Source: Ferrithrix thermotolerans DSM 19514 (GTDB lineage: Bacteria; Actinomycetota; Acidimicrobiia; Acidimicrobiales; CAIXPF01). From it: 55,542 nucleotides of DNA. Below are positions 1 to 8,336 of the stretch, piece after piece (the first letter of the stretch is position 1; each line of letters starts with the position of its first letter). The notes under the pieces were generated by a model. That model was not told the DNA's origin. It saw nothing but the letters and a program-made list of their open reading frames with translations, and searched no databases. Made by a program: the position numbers and the translations under genes. Where the stretch lies: contig CAMDQT010000023.1 in assembly GCA_945906305.1 (NCBI GenBank), positions 1 to 55,542 on the forward strand. Reading direction: 5' to 3'.

Positions 1-144
1 GGCAGTTACACCGTTCCCGTTACAGACCCACACATAGCCGCGCTCACGCGCGACCGCCGGCGACACCGCCGACGCTCGCAGCAACTCGGCGTGCTGCTCG
101 AACAAACCACCCCCAAAAGAGTCCTGTTCCGCTAGACCACTCAC
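1..144 (-). CDS. Primase/DUF3854-like mobile-element protein, N-terminal fragment
   Basis: A GTG-initiated frame overlaps the stop of the HTH gene (GTGA, 144-141) and stays open to the left edge, giving 48 visible codons. The visible stretch includes HAELLRASAVSPAVARERGY. That pattern (start of a helix, 'SA(I/V)SP.VA.ERGY') is one I associate with DUF3854-type primase-like proteins of actinobacterial integrative elements and phages. The assignment rests on a short N-terminus only. The overlap with the excisionase-like gene implies translational coupling and a shared operon on the mobile element. The protein could equally be another element-borne replication or helicase protein. Confidence 0.45.
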   Translation of the reverse strand, partial: MSGLAEQDSFGGGLFEQHAELLRASAVSPAVARERGYVWVCNGNGVTA

Positions 145-422
145 GCCACACCACCCCGGGTTGTTCCCGGTTGTGTGGTCGGCTGCACAATCCGCCGCCG
201 CCGGCGCACAGGGTCAACGAGGGCACCTACCGGGACTGTCCGCAACGAACCCCGAGCCTCGTCCGCTATCCACGCCTCGAGCACACCGAGCGGGAAGACC
301 ACCTTGCGGCCGATTCTCAGGTGAGGGACGCTTTTCTCGGCCACCCGCCGTTTCAGCGTGGGGACGCTGACACGCAGCACTTTCGCCGCTTCTGCATAGT
401 TGAGATTCACCGTTAGCTCCAT
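141..422 (-). CDS. Helix-turn-helix excisionase-family DNA-binding protein
   Basis: This 93-residue protein has a MerR/excisionase-type winged helix near its N-terminus (about residues 6-50). Its core reads NYAEAAKVLRVSVPTLKRRV, followed by PHLRIGRKVVFP and ALEAWI-like residues, the usual 'xisR/BldC-like' layout. The basic tail is rich in Arg and Thr. I chose the ATG at 422; a TTG at 434 would add four residues. Such small proteins bind element ends or promoters to direct excision or control transfer genes. The stop overlaps the start of the next gene leftward. With the flanking unknown gene and the tRNA, this supports a mobile-element edge. The HTH is clear; the excisionase role is inferred. 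Confidence 0.75.
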   Translation of the reverse strand: MELTVNLNYAEAAKVLRVSVPTLKRRVAEKSVPHLRIGRKVVFPLGVLEAWIADEARGSLRTVPVGALVDPVRRRRRIVQPTTQPGTTRGGVA

Positions 423-498
423 CTGGGTCGGCAACGCCGGGGATGGAGCGGGCGGGACGCAACTCGGGGTTAACGAACCCCAGCGCAGCCGACACAGG

Positions 499-1086
499 TC
501 AAGTGAAAGACATCACCTCTCCCACCCGCTCAAACGCGGGCAGGTACTGCGGCGCGCCAGGCGCAGCGATCAACGTCGAACAATCAACACACGGATCGCT
601 AACAGGCGGTGTGCGCCACCGCCGCAACCGCGCTGGGTTCAACCAGACGGTGTCCTCCAAACAGGGCTGGTGCAACGCGACCGACAACACGATCGACTCA
701 ACCGCCGGCTCGGCCTGGCCTTGCTCCCACAACACCAGATCCAACAGTGCCGTGGCTGCGCTGGTTCTATTCGATTCGAACCACTCGCCTTCGCCCCATT
801 TGAATTGCCCACGCTCGGCCCAAAGCCCACCGACGTCGCGGCGCAGGTAAGCACCAAGCAACCGGATCGCGTCCTGCCTACTGAGCCCAAACCGGGCGAT
901 CACCTCGTGGCCGCGCCTCCGGCTCGGACGAAGCGAGGTTCTCGCCCTCGCCGACGTGACATCAAAGACCGGGTCCACAGCCCCTGAACGCGGGTCACCA
1001 ACGCCAGGCGATAGCCCCCCAGCTCGCCGCTGCGTCATCGGACCCGTTTCCACGTCCCCCACCCTACTGGACGAACAGCACCCCAA
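499..1086 (-). CDS. Hypothetical protein of the putative mobile element
   Basis: An open frame of 195 codons; an internal ATG at 1038 would give a 179-residue product. I recognise no family. The middle is acidic and Trp-rich (GLWAERGQFKWGEGEWFES) and predicted helical. The end holds a C-x2-C pair (PCVDCSTL). The first 60 residues are low-complexity and basic, which favours the later start. It lies upstream of and co-directional with the HTH gene, with a 76-base gap. GC-rich DNA often carries long chance frames, so this call is tentative. In its favour are the coherent amino-acid composition of the centre and the lack of a better frame on either strand. Confidence 0.4.
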   Translation of the reverse strand: MGCCSSSRVGDVETGPMTQRRAGGLSPGVGDPRSGAVDPVFDVTSARARTSLRPSRRRGHEVIARFGLSRQDAIRLLGAYLRRDVGGLWAERGQFKWGEGEWFESNRTSAATALLDLVLWEQGQAEPAVESIVLSVALHQPCLEDTVWLNPARLRRWRTPPVSDPCVDCSTLIAAPGAPQYLPAFERVGEVMSFT

Positions 1087-1122
1087 TAGCGACGATGCGC
1101 GGCGTTCTGCGACCTAGCGATT

Positions 1123-1141
1123 CGCGCGCGCTGTGCGCGCG
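1123..1141. repeat. Short perfect GC-only inverted repeat
   Basis: The arms CGCGCGC (1123-1129) and GCGCGCG (1135-1141) flank a 5-base loop (GCTGT). The repeat sits in the 160-base non-coding strip between the last mobile-element gene and the tRNA. It could be a transcription stop or a recombinase-related structure. No T tract follows it. Confidence 0.4.
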
Positions 1142-1205
1142 TAGAGTTGATCCGTAGAACGATTAAATGCCCATTTCAGTCAATTCCACTCCAACGAAAA
1201 CGACC

Positions 1206-1240
1206 AAGGCCCCCGACCATTCATGCTGGTCAGAGGCCTT
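1206..1240 (-). terminator. Intrinsic terminator downstream of tRNA-Ala
   Basis: The hairpin has outer stem AAGGCC/GGCCTT (1206-1211, 1235-1240), inner stem GACCA/TGGTC (1215-1219, 1227-1231), a 3x3 internal loop and a 7-base loop. On the minus strand it begins 9 bases after the tRNA 3' end and is followed by a T-rich run (GTCGTTTTCGTT). This fits termination of the tRNA transcript. If it is the native tRNA terminator, any element junction lies further left than the tRNA itself. Confidence 0.65.
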
Positions 1241-1249
1241 TATGTCTCG

Positions 1250-1323
1250 TGGAGCTGATGGGACTCGAACCCACGACCCCCTGCTTGCAAAGCAGGTGCT
1301 CTAGCCAGCTGAGCTACAGCCCC
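1250..1323 (-). tRNA. tRNA-Ala, anticodon TGC
   Basis: A complete 74-base cloverleaf reads on the minus strand. The acceptor stem pairs GGGGCTG with CAGCTCC (one G-U pair). The D arm is GCTC/GAGC, the anticodon stem CCTGC/GCAGG carries loop TTTGCAA (anticodon TGC, alanine), and the T arm is GTGGG-TTCGAGT-CCCAT. The discriminator is A, and CCA is not encoded. The 3' end faces the mobile-element-type genes at 1-1086, the usual orientation when a tRNA 3' end serves as an attachment site. Confidence 0.97.
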
Positions 1324-1459
1324 TCGACGGAGCGTTCAGCTTAGCGGCGTGGGGTAGCGGACCGACACAGGGCACGACGCGGCCGCCAGGTGAGATGAAC
1401 GTCACGGCACTTGATCGGGCAACGTTGCCGACGGCCGAACGGCCCCCACTAGCCTGTCT

Positions 1460-1480
1460 GGGAGGCCACCACGACCTCCC
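1460..1480 (+). repeat. Hairpin in the glyA leader
   Basis: A 6-bp perfect stem GGGAGG (1460-1465) / CCTCCC (1475-1480) with a 9-base loop lies about 57 bases before the glyA start. The rest of 1324-1536 shows no gene. I looked for a ZTP (pfl) riboswitch, which is common before glyA, and did not see its conserved cores. Any regulatory role is unproven. Confidence 0.25.
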
Positions 1481-1523
1481 AATGGGATCCATTCGGGGGC
1501 CGTCTAGTGCCCGCCCTGCCGCC

Positions 1524-1530
1524 GAGGAGA
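1524..1530 (+). promoter_or_regulatory. Ribosome binding site that fixes the glyA start
   Basis: GAGGAGA lies 6 bases before the GTG at 1537, whereas the upstream in-frame GTG at 1507 has no comparable site. This favours the shorter glyA product. Confidence 0.7.
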
Positions 1531-1536
1531 CCCGTC

Positions 1537-2970
1537 GTGACCGCTGCCGCATACAACGCGTTCCGCGCTGCCATCGACGTGATCGCCGCCGTCGATCCCG
1601 TCATCGCCGGAGCGATCGTGGGAGAACTCGGAAACCAGCGCAGCCAGCTCAAGCTCATCGCCTCGGAGAACTACGCCTCCCCCGCGGTGCTGCTTGCCAT
1701 GGGCAACTGGTTTTCCGACAAATATGCGGAAGGCACCGTCGGCCACCGCTTCTACGCCGGCTGCGAGTTTGTCGACCGGGTCGAGGCCCGCGCCGCGCAA
1801 CTGGCGTGCGAACTGTTCGGCGCCGCCCATGCCTACGTGCAACCCCACTCGGGAATCGACGCGAACCTCGTCGCCTACTGGTCGATCCTGGCCCAGCAGG
1901 TAGAAACCCCCGCGCTCGAGCGCTTGGGCGCCAAGCACATCAACGACCTGACCGAGACCGACTGGGAAGATCTGCGCCAGGAGTTGGGCAACCAACGCCT
2001 GCTCGGCATGTCCCTCGACGCTGGAGGGCACCTCACCCACGGCTTCCGACCCAACATTTCGGGCAAAATGTTCCACCAGCGTTCCTATGGCACCGACCCC
2101 ACCACGGAGTTGCTCGACTACGCCGCTGTTCGCCAACAGGCGCAGGAGTTCCGTCCACGGGTCATCGTCGCGGGCTATTCGGCTTACCCGCGCCGCATCA
2201 ACTTCGCCGTCATGCGCGAGATCGCCGATGAAGTCGGCGCCGTACTGATGGTCGACATGGCGCATTTCGCCGGGCTCGTCGCAGGCAAGGCTTTCAGCGG
2301 CGATTTCGACCCGGTGCCATTCGGTCACGTGGTCACCACAACCACCCACAAGTCTTTGCGCGGCCCACGCGGCGGCATGGTGTTGTGCCAGCCCGAGTTC
2401 GCCGAGTTCGTGGACAAGGGCTGCCCACTTGTGCTTGGCGGTCCGCTCGTTCATGTCATGGCGGCCAAGGCCGTGGCCTTCACCGAAGCGCTGCAACCGA
2501 GTTTCGTTGACTACGCCGCCGCGGTCGTGGCCAACGCCGCGGCGCTGGCCGAAGGGCTGATGCGACGCGGCGTTCGCCTCGTCACCGGCGGTACCGACAA
2601 CCACCTCGTGCTGCTCGACGTCGCCACCAAGTTCAACCTCACCGGCCGACAGGCCGAATCGGCCCTGCTCGATTGCGGCGTGGTGACGAACCGCAACTCC
2701 ATTCCCCGTGATCCCAACGGTGCCTGGTACACCTCTGGGGTCCGCCTCGGAACCCCGGCGCTGACCACCCTCGGCATGGGTACGGCCGAGATGGACGAAG
2801 TGGCAGACATCATCGTCACCGCGCTCAGCGCGACCACCGCCTCCGCCGCGTCGACGGGACCGTCCAAGGCTAAGTACATCCTGACCGAGGGCCGCGCCAG
2901 CGCGTGTCGGACCCGCGGCAACGACCTGCTCGGACGCTTTCCGCTGTACCCCGGCATCGACCTGACCTGA
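1537..2970 (+). CDS. glyA: Serine hydroxymethyltransferase
   Basis: This PLP enzyme interconverts serine plus tetrahydrofolate with glycine plus methylene-tetrahydrofolate and supplies one-carbon units in the cytosol. The start region of the fold is visible ([20 protein letters not shown]), as are the [14 protein letters not shown] segment and the PLP-lysine motif [14 protein letters not shown] with Lys at about residue 272. At 477 residues it is longer than the 420-residue E. coli enzyme. The extra stretch precedes [12 protein letters not shown] (about residues 120-165) and matches the long form seen in actinobacteria and chlamydiae. GTG at 1537 has a good ribosome site; GTG at 1507 would add 10 residues. 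The next gene starts 56 bases downstream. The assignment is secure. Confidence 0.96.
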   Translation: MTAAAYNAFRAAIDVIAAVDPVIAGAIVGELGNQRSQLKLIASENYASPAVLLAMGNWFSDKYAEGTVGHRFYAGCEFVDRVEARAAQLACELFGAAHAYVQPHSGIDANLVAYWSILAQQVETPALERLGAKHINDLTETDWEDLRQELGNQRLLGMSLDAGGHLTHGFRPNISGKMFHQRSYGTDPTTELLDYAAVRQQAQEFRPRVIVAGYSAYPRRINFAVMREIADEVGAVLMVDMAHFAGLVAGKAFSGDFDPVPFGHVVTTTTHKSLRGPRGGMVLCQPEFAEFVDKGCPLVLGGPLVHVMAAKAVAFTEALQPSFVDYAAAVVANAAALAEGLMRRGVRLVTGGTDNHLVLLDVATKFNLTGRQAESALLDCGVVTNRNSIPRDPNGAWYTSGVRLGTPALTTLGMGTAEMDEVADIIVTALSATTASAASTGPSKAKYILTEGRASACRTRGNDLLGRFPLYPGIDLT

Positions 2971-3026
2971 CCGCGCTGGGAGCGGCACCGGCATCGGTGT
3001 CCTACCCCCCTGTTAGCGTCCTAGCC

Positions 3027-4751
3027 GTGGACGAGTCAGTGACCGGGCAAGGCGTCGGCCGAGTGATCGGCACCGAAGATGCCACCCCACTCGAGTTCTG
3101 GGTCGGCATCGGCCCCGACCAATTCCTCCAGCTCGACGATGTGGTCGCCACCTCCCGACCGTTGCCGGGCCGCGAACCCGTAGACATGTACGGCATCGTC
3201 ACCCAGGTCCGCGCCCGCCATGAAGGCGTGCGATTCGACACCGATGTCTTTCTCGTGGCGGACGGAGTGCTTCCGGCAGAGATCTCACAGGCCGCGCTGG
3301 TGGCCACCACCCGTTTCGAGCCCGAAGTGTTCGTCCCGCCGCTTCCCGGTTCGGTGGTCCACCGAGCGGCGCACAGCCAGCGAGACAAAGCCCTTGGTTG
3401 GGAACGCTGGCAGCACAAGTTGCCCGCTGGGCTCAGCCGCGACGACGACCCCATCTACGTCAACCTCGAGTTCCTCGACGGCACCCGTGGCGCCCACGTC
3501 AACATTTCGGGCATCTCCGGCGTGGCGACCAAGACCACCTATGCCAGCTTTCTGCTCTACAGCTTGTTCACCTCCGGTGTGCTCGGGGCCGAAGCGGCCA
3601 ACACCAAGGCGCTGGTGTTCAACGTCAAAGGCGAAGATCTGCTGTTCCTGGACCGCGCCAACCGCTTCCTGGAGGCGGAAGACGTGGACCGCTATCACCT
3701 GCTACACCTGCCCGCAGATCGGTTTCCGTCGGTGGGCTTTTTCGCCCCCCCGCGGCGCGGTGACCGCAACGGCACCCCCGACGTGGCCGGGCGAGGCGAG
3801 GGAGTAACCAGCTTCTACTGGACCATCGCCGAGTTCTGCCACGACGAACTGTTGCCATTCCTGTTCGCTGATGCAGAGGATGACCGTCAGCAATACACGC
3901 TCGTGGTCAGCAACGTGACCGCCCGGCTACGCGAGGCCCAAGACGTCGGCGACGGCGCGGTCAGCATCGACGGGAGCGTCTTGCGCACCTTCCGCCAACT
4001 CGCCGACTTCATCGCCGAGCGGGTCCACGACGACAGCGACGGTTGGGCCGGACGGGCCATAGGCGGCGGCACCGTCAACGCCTTCATCCGCCGTCTCTAC
4101 GGCGCAGTGAAACCCTTGGAGCACCTCATCCGGGCCGATCTCGCCCGGCCCGAACGCCACCGCATCCGCCTCGAGGAACAGGTCACTGTGGTGGACCTGC
4201 ACAACCTCAACGACCGAGCCAAACGTTTCGTGGTCGGCGTGACCCTGCGGCGCACCTTCGAGGAGAAGGAACGCGGCGGGTCGTCTCGGCCGCTGCTGTT
4301 CGTTGTCCTTGACGAACTCAACAAGTACGCGCCACGGGACGGCTCGAGCCCGATCAAGGAAATCCTCCTCGATGTCGCTGAACGCGGCCGATCGCTCGGG
4401 GTCATCCTCATCGGCGCCCAGCAGACCGCCTCCGAAGTTGAACGGCGGATCGTGGCGAATTCCGCCATCCGGGTGGTCGGCCGACTCGATCCTGCCGAAG
4501 CCACCCGACCCGAATACGGCTTCCTTACTGGGGTCACCCGCCAACGGGCCACGATCCTGCGACCGGGCTCGATGTTCCTCGCCCAACCAGAACTGCCCGT
4601 CCCGCTGTTAGTGACCTTCCCGTTCCCGGCCTGGGCCACCCGGATTAGTGAAGCCGTGGACGCCATGACCACGCCGCACCACGATCGGGTCGAGGACGGC
4701 TACCACCCGGCGCAGAACGACGACCCGTTCGCGGGCCTCGCTGACCCATGA
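3027..4751 (+). CDS. herA: HerA-type (FtsK/HerA fold) DNA-translocating ATPase
   Basis: This 574-residue protein has the HerA plan: an N-terminal HAS-like beta-barrel (about 1-110) and a RecA-like motor with Walker B VVLDELNKYAP near residue 426 and sensor region VILIGAQQTASEVERRI. The P-loop is unusual: GISGVATKTT at about residue 161 stands where GxxGxGK(S/T) is expected, yet keeps the Lys-Thr. HerA hexamers pump DNA and load NurA to resect double-strand breaks. I chose GTG 3027 because the longer frame from 2904 would run into glyA. It overlaps sbcD by 4 bases and begins the sbcD-sbcC-nurA run, which strongly supports a repair role over a conjugation or defence ATPase. Confidence 0.85.
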   Translation: MDESVTGQGVGRVIGTEDATPLEFWVGIGPDQFLQLDDVVATSRPLPGREPVDMYGIVTQVRARHEGVRFDTDVFLVADGVLPAEISQAALVATTRFEPEVFVPPLPGSVVHRAAHSQRDKALGWERWQHKLPAGLSRDDDPIYVNLEFLDGTRGAHVNISGISGVATKTTYASFLLYSLFTSGVLGAEAANTKALVFNVKGEDLLFLDRANRFLEAEDVDRYHLLHLPADRFPSVGFFAPPRRGDRNGTPDVAGRGEGVTSFYWTIAEFCHDELLPFLFADAEDDRQQYTLVVSNVTARLREAQDVGDGAVSIDGSVLRTFRQLADFIAERVHDDSDGWAGRAIGGGTVNAFIRRLYGAVKPLEHLIRADLARPERHRIRLEEQVTVVDLHNLNDRAKRFVVGVTLRRTFEEKERGGSSRPLLFVVLDELNKYAPRDGSSPIKEILLDVAERGRSLGVILIGAQQTASEVERRIVANSAIRVVGRLDPAEATRPEYGFLTGVTRQRATILRPGSMFLAQPELPVPLLVTFPFPAWATRISEAVDAMTTPHHDRVEDGYHPAQNDDPFAGLADP

Positions 4752-5944
4752 GCCTGCGACTGTTACACACCGCCGACTGGCACGTCGGCCGAACCCTGCG
4801 GGGCCGTTCTCGCCTGGACGAACACGAGGCCACCCTCGAGCAACTAGTGGCCCTGGCCGAGGATCAGCAGGTCGGCTTGGTGGTGGTGGCGGGTGACCTC
4901 TTCGACACCGCGGCACCGGCACCCGACGCCGAACGGCTCGTCTACCGCACCCTGTTACAGCTCGCCGGAGACGACCGGCAAGTACTCATCATCGCCGGCA
5001 ACCACGACCACCCACGGCGCTGGAATGCGGTCGCGCCAGTCCTCGACCTCGCCCGTATCCATGTCCGTCCCTTCGTGGTCGCCCCCGCCCAGGGCGGCGT
5101 GATAGAGCTAGAGATCACCGGCACGCCAACCTGCATAGCCCTGTTGCCGTGGCTGTCCCAACGCCACGCGGTCAGCGCCGACGACCTGCTCAGTCGAGAC
5201 GCGGACCAGCACAACCAGACCTACCTCGACCGCATGCGCCGGGTGGCCAAGGCCTTGTGCGCGCCGTTCAGCGCGGATCGGGCGAACCTCGTCGTGGGTC
5301 ACCTCACCGCCGTAGGCGCGACCCTCGGTGGTGGCGAACGGCTAGCCCACACCATCTTCGACTACGCCGTGCCAGCGTCGATCTTCCCCCCTACCGCAGG
5401 GTATGTCGCGTTGGGCCATCTCCACCGTCATCAGCGCGTCGACGGCCCGGCACCCACGTACTACTCCGGCTCGCCGCTGCAGCTCGACTTCGGCGAGGGC
5501 GACAACGACCCGACGGCGGTCATCGTGGAGCTGGCCCCCGGTCGGCCCGCCCGCCTCGAGGCCATAGAACTCGACGCCGCGCCGCGACTACGAACGCTAA
5601 CGGGCAGCGTGACCGAACTGGAACTGCTGGCCCGTGACACCGGCAACGCCCATCTCCGGCTGGTGGTGCGCGAAAGGCACCGAGCCGGGTTGGCCGATGA
5701 GCTACGCGAGCGCTTCTCCCGAGCGGTTGAGGTGCGCATCGAACCAGTTGAGGTGCCCGGGGACGAAGGCGGTAGGGGCATCGCCGCTCCACCCCGTCGG
5801 CTCGGACGAAGCCCCTACGAACTCTTTGGCGAGTTCATGGCCCAACAATCAGTGATCGACTCCCGGGTCGCGGCGCTGTTCGCCGAGTTGGTCGAACAAG
5901 ACAGCAGCGAAGACCACGACGCAGGCGGCGACAATGCGCCCTGA
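4748..5944 (+). CDS. sbcD: SbcD/Mre11 exonuclease subunit
   Basis: This 398-residue calcineurin-like phosphoesterase is the nuclease partner of SbcC. It acts on DNA ends, hairpins and protein-blocked breaks using two Mn ions. All metal-site motifs are present in order: HTADWHVGR (residues 7-15), GDLFD (about 49), GNHDHPRR (about 83) and GHLHRH (about 222). A capping domain follows, ending in the usual acidic tail. The length is normal. The ATG overlaps the herA stop (ATGA), and the end overlaps sbcC by 11 bases, so all are translated from one message. Confidence 0.95.
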   Translation: MSLRLLHTADWHVGRTLRGRSRLDEHEATLEQLVALAEDQQVGLVVVAGDLFDTAAPAPDAERLVYRTLLQLAGDDRQVLIIAGNHDHPRRWNAVAPVLDLARIHVRPFVVAPAQGGVIELEITGTPTCIALLPWLSQRHAVSADDLLSRDADQHNQTYLDRMRRVAKALCAPFSADRANLVVGHLTAVGATLGGGERLAHTIFDYAVPASIFPPTAGYVALGHLHRHQRVDGPAPTYYSGSPLQLDFGEGDNDPTAVIVELAPGRPARLEAIELDAAPRLRTLTGSVTELELLARDTGNAHLRLVVRERHRAGLADELRERFSRAVEVRIEPVEVPGDEGGRGIAAPPRRLGRSPYELFGEFMAQQSVIDSRVAALFAELVEQDSSEDHDAGGDNAP

Positions 5945-8336
5945 GCGGCTCGAGATGGAAGGATTCACGGCATTCCGGCGCCGTACCGTGGTGGACTTCA
6001 CCGACGCCGACCTCTTTGCCCTGTCCGGCCCGACCGGTGCCGGCAAATCCTCCGTGATCGACGCCATCGTTTTCGCGCTCTACGGCACGGTGCCTCGCCT
6101 GGCCGACCGGCGTCGTGTCGGGGCGGTCATCAGCCAAGGCCTCGTCGAGGCTCGGCTCGGCTTCGACTTCAGCATTGGACCCCGTAGATACCGAGTAGTA
6201 CGGGTGGTACGAGCCACGTCTTCGGGGTCGGCCTCGACCAAGGAAGCCCGCCTCGAACAGCGCCTCCCTGACGGCACCACGGCGCTGCTCGCCGGCGATG
6301 CCGACGAGGTCAGCCGCACTGTGGGTGCCCTTCTTGGGCTGAGCTACGAGCACTTCACCACCGCGGTCGTGTTGCCCCAGGGCGAATTCGCCCGGTTCCT
6401 GCACCACAAGGCCGCCGATCGCCAAGCGCTGCTCAAGGAGCTGCTCGATCTCGGCTTATACGACCGGTTACAACGCCGCGCCGGCCAGTGCGCCAAGCTT
6501 GAGGCGCACCGAGCCGAACTGGCCCGTGCCCGGCTGGACGAACTCGTCGACGCCAACGACGAGGCGGCAGCGCAGCTCGACGAGCAGCAGGCCTCGGTCG
6601 GGGCTCTACTCGACGCCTGCGACCGCGCAAGACCAACCCTCGACCAGTTGTCCGAACAACTCGCCGCGGCACAATTAGCTAGCGAGCACGCACGACGCAC
6701 GGCCGAGCTACTGCGGGCCGTCGAAAAACCTCGCGACGTCGTCGCCCTCGCCAACACCCACAACACGCTCGTCGCCGCGCTGGCCGATGCCGAAGAGAAC
6801 GACGAGCCGCACCGAGCCGCGGTCGAACAGGCTGAGAGCGCCCTCGCCTCGCTGCCGACAGTGGCGGACAGCGAACGGGTCATCGAAGCCCACGCCCAGC
6901 TCGACCAACAACGCGAGCAGATCTCCCAGGGCCTTGAGGCGCAGCAAGCCCAACACCAGCGCCTCGCCCAAGCCGTAGCCGCTTCGCAGGCCGCGGCCGC
7001 GGTGCTCGTGGCGGCAGATCTCGCCCTGGAGGCCGCCCGAACTGCTAGTGCCGCCGCGGCGCTAGCGGAACACCTGCACCCCGGCGATGATTGCCCGGTG
7101 TGCGGCCAGGTGGTCAATACCCTACCCGCCGCCCTACCGAACGGTCTGGGCAACACGGTCGAGGCGCAACGTCAGGCCACTGCCGACGCCGCCAAACGTG
7201 AGGCAGAACGACAGAAGCACGAAACTGAGCTGACCCGCATCGAGACCCGATTGGAACAAAGAACCGCGGAGAGCGACGTTTTGGCCCAAAGGATCGCCGC
7301 CGGAGCAGACCTCAAGACGGCGGAACGTAACCTCGCCGCCGTCCGCGCCGCGACCGAGGCCCTCGCCGCGACCCGCGCCGCGCGCGACTTACACACCAGC
7401 CACTTTCGCCAGGCTCGCGACGCAGTCCAGCAATCGACCCAGCTCCAGCAAAAAGCCTGGGCCAGCTTCGATCAGACGCGTGACCAGCTCGCCGCCCTGG
7501 GCCCACCAGCAGCGGCACGCACCGACCTCGACGTCGACTGGGACCAGCTCGTGGCCTGGGCCCTTGAGCAAAGTGCCCGGCTGGGCGACCGCGCCGCGTC
7601 GGATGATGCCGATGCCACCGAACTCACCGCGAGTCGAGAAAGGGCCCTGAACGACCTGCGAGCCCAGGCCGAGCACGTCCTGGCCGGCCGCCGGGGCACA
7701 GACTTTGGCGAGATCCGTGATCTGGCGGTTGCTGACCAGGCCCGGCTTGCCACCAGACGCCAACAACTCACGGCGGACCTCGCCCGTGCCCAGACGGCGC
7801 GCATCGAGCACAAGGCCGCCACCGAGGACGAACGGGTGGCGAGCACAGTGGCCCAATTGCTGCGGGCGGACCGTTTCGGCGCCTGGATCGTGGACGAGGC
7901 GCTCCAGCAACTGGTACAGAGCGCAACCGGCCTGCTGCACAGCCTGTCGAGCGGTGCCTACTCGATGGTGATGGACGGCAAGGACTTCGCCGTCATCGAC
8001 CACAACAACGCCGACACCATGCGTTCCGCCCGCACGCTTTCGGGTGGCGAAACGTTCCTGGCCTCCCTCGCGCTGGCGTTGGCGCTAGCCGAACAAGTGA
8101 TGACCCTGGCCGGGCCGACCGCGGCGCCACTCGAATCGTTGTTCTTGGACGAGGGGTTCGGCAGTCTTGACCCCGACACCCTCGACGCGGTCGCCACCGC
8201 CATCGAGGAACTCGGCAGCTCCGGCCGGATGGTGGGACTGGTCACCCACGTGCGCGACCTCGCCGAACGGTTGCCCGTTCGCTTCGAAGTGACCAAAGGT
8301 CCGAACGGCGCCACCGTCGAGCGGGTCATGGCGTGA
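5934..8336 (+). CDS. sbcC: SbcC/Rad50 SMC-like ATPase
   Basis: This 800-residue protein tethers DNA ends and gates the SbcD nuclease by ATP-driven closure. The ABC head is split between the two ends: Walker A GPTGAGKSS (residues 32-40), Q-loop VVLPQGEFARFLHH (about 147), signature LSGGETFLASL (about 702) and Walker B SLFLDEGFGSLD (about 737). Two Ala/Gln/Glu-rich coiled-coil arms flank the zinc hook CPVC at residues 387-390. It is shorter than the 1048-residue E. coli SbcC because the coils are short. It overlaps sbcD upstream and nurA downstream (GTGA). Confidence 0.96.
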   Translation: MRPERLEMEGFTAFRRRTVVDFTDADLFALSGPTGAGKSSVIDAIVFALYGTVPRLADRRRVGAVISQGLVEARLGFDFSIGPRRYRVVRVVRATSSGSASTKEARLEQRLPDGTTALLAGDADEVSRTVGALLGLSYEHFTTAVVLPQGEFARFLHHKAADRQALLKELLDLGLYDRLQRRAGQCAKLEAHRAELARARLDELVDANDEAAAQLDEQQASVGALLDACDRARPTLDQLSEQLAAAQLASEHARRTAELLRAVEKPRDVVALANTHNTLVAALADAEENDEPHRAAVEQAESALASLPTVADSERVIEAHAQLDQQREQISQGLEAQQAQHQRLAQAVAASQAAAAVLVAADLALEAARTASAAAALAEHLHPGDDCPVCGQVVNTLPAALPNGLGNTVEAQRQATADAAKREAERQKHETELTRIETRLEQRTAESDVLAQRIAAGADLKTAERNLAAVRAATEALAATRAARDLHTSHFRQARDAVQQSTQLQQKAWASFDQTRDQLAALGPPAAARTDLDVDWDQLVAWALEQSARLGDRAASDDADATELTASRERALNDLRAQAEHVLAGRRGTDFGEIRDLAVADQARLATRRQQLTADLARAQTARIEHKAATEDERVASTVAQLLRADRFGAWIVDEALQQLVQSATGLLHSLSSGAYSMVMDGKDFAVIDHNNADTMRSARTLSGGETFLASLALALALAEQVMTLAGPTAAPLESLFLDEGFGSLDPDTLDAVATAIEELGSSGRMVGLVTHVRDLAERLPVRFEVTKGPNGATVERVMA

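Noticed and set aside
1147-1344. 65-codon plus-strand frame with LVELMGLEPTTPCLQ
   Set aside because: It is the well-known false peptide produced by translating the antisense of a tRNA-Ala gene.
1387-1536. ZTP or other riboswitch before glyA
   Set aside because: Only a simple 6-bp hairpin is visible. The conserved ZTP cores are not found.
1504-2994. 496-codon minus-strand frame over glyA
   Set aside because: It is wholly antisense to an unmistakable glyA. High GC with third-position bias creates long antisense frames, and its composition (Gly/Val/His-rich) matches no protein.
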